Assembly: GCA_019136335.1 (NCBI GenBank)
Contig: JAGVUK010000174.1
Coordinates: 1-6,099, forward strand
Direction of reading: 5' to 3'
DNA length: 6,099 nt
DNA from: Methanomicrobiales archaeon
GTDB lineage: Archaea; Halobacteriota; Methanomicrobia; Methanomicrobiales; Methanoculleaceae
Position 1 is the first letter of the stretch. Each line of letters starts with the position of its first letter. A program made the position numbers and the translations under genes. Below are positions 6,097 through 6,099 of this stretch, one piece after another. Below the pieces are notes generated by a model, which did no database searches, was not told where the DNA came from, and was given only the letters and a program-made list of their open reading frames with translations.

Positions 6097-6099
6097 GGG

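Larger units (their letters stand above)
5649..6099. other. Intergenic region without a convincing gene
   Basis: About 450 nt upstream of the glycosyltransferase operon. Open frames run through it on both strands, but their products are Pro/Arg/Ser/Gly-rich low-complexity peptides that match no family I know. Contents seen are two near-tandem copies of an 18-nt gccgagcg...gtcccc element (5683-5718), the palindrome cgggatcccg (5761-5770), a TGCCGG/CCGGCA hairpin (5781-5799), a 6-3-6 inverted repeat gctgca-tcc-tgcagc (5808-5822), C-rich tracts (5865-5878, 5896-5910, 5978-5993) and a near-palindrome at the right edge (6076-6096). A gene could begin beyond 6099. Confidence 0.6.

Noticed and set aside
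5790..6099. A plus-strand frame starting MTGKACAASCSSCIGS with clustered cysteines, open to the window edge
   Set aside because: The rest is Pro/Arg/Ser-rich sequence read through C-rich repeats, with no ribosome-binding site and no known domain; the cysteines fall partly in the gctgca palindrome.

Overview
The window most likely comes from a GC-rich methanogenic archaeon, possibly of the Methanomicrobiales (for example Methanoculleus-like). This is inferred from three things: a stand-alone formaldehyde-activating enzyme, an archaeal BRE/TATA-type promoter with no bacterial -35/-10 pair, and an archaeal-style polytopic GT-C-like membrane protein. No sequence search was run, so genus-level placement is a guess.

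Layout. Positions 2-543 (+) hold the 3' part of a multi-pass membrane protein gene, weakly ZIP-transporter-like, whose reading frame is broken by one missing base near 424-427. It converges, with a 20-nt gap, on fae (564-1067, -), an intact formaldehyde-activating enzyme with a strong Shine-Dalgarno. The 217-nt gap 1068-1284 holds the fae leader, a G-rich (minus strand) quadruplex-capable tract, and a hairpin followed by a T-run that reads as the terminator of the next operon.

Positions 1285-5515 (-) are a tight three-gene operon read right to left: a GT4-type glycosyltransferase (400 aa), a second GT4-type glycosyltransferase (374 aa, 24-nt gap), and a 623-residue polytopic GT-C-like membrane protein (7-nt gap). 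A TATA box at about 5605-5612 with a BRE-like sequence, and a 6-3-6 inverted repeat just upstream of it, look like the operon's promoter and a candidate operator. Positions about 5650-6099 show no convincing gene. They contain C-rich repeats (one element also present upstream of fae), small palindromes and spurious open frames.

How the genes may work together. The two cytosolic glycosyltransferases would extend a glycan from nucleotide sugars, and the GT-C-like protein would use a lipid-linked sugar at the outer face of the membrane. This would be a small surface-glycan or S-layer/lipid glycosylation module; the substrate cannot be read from sequence. Fae appears to be an independent transcription unit in C1 metabolism. 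I do not see a clear new defence or mobile system. The best second-look items are the glycosylation operon with its D-x7-E variant enzyme, the frameshifted membrane gene, and the shared C-rich/G4 elements upstream of two unrelated transcription units.
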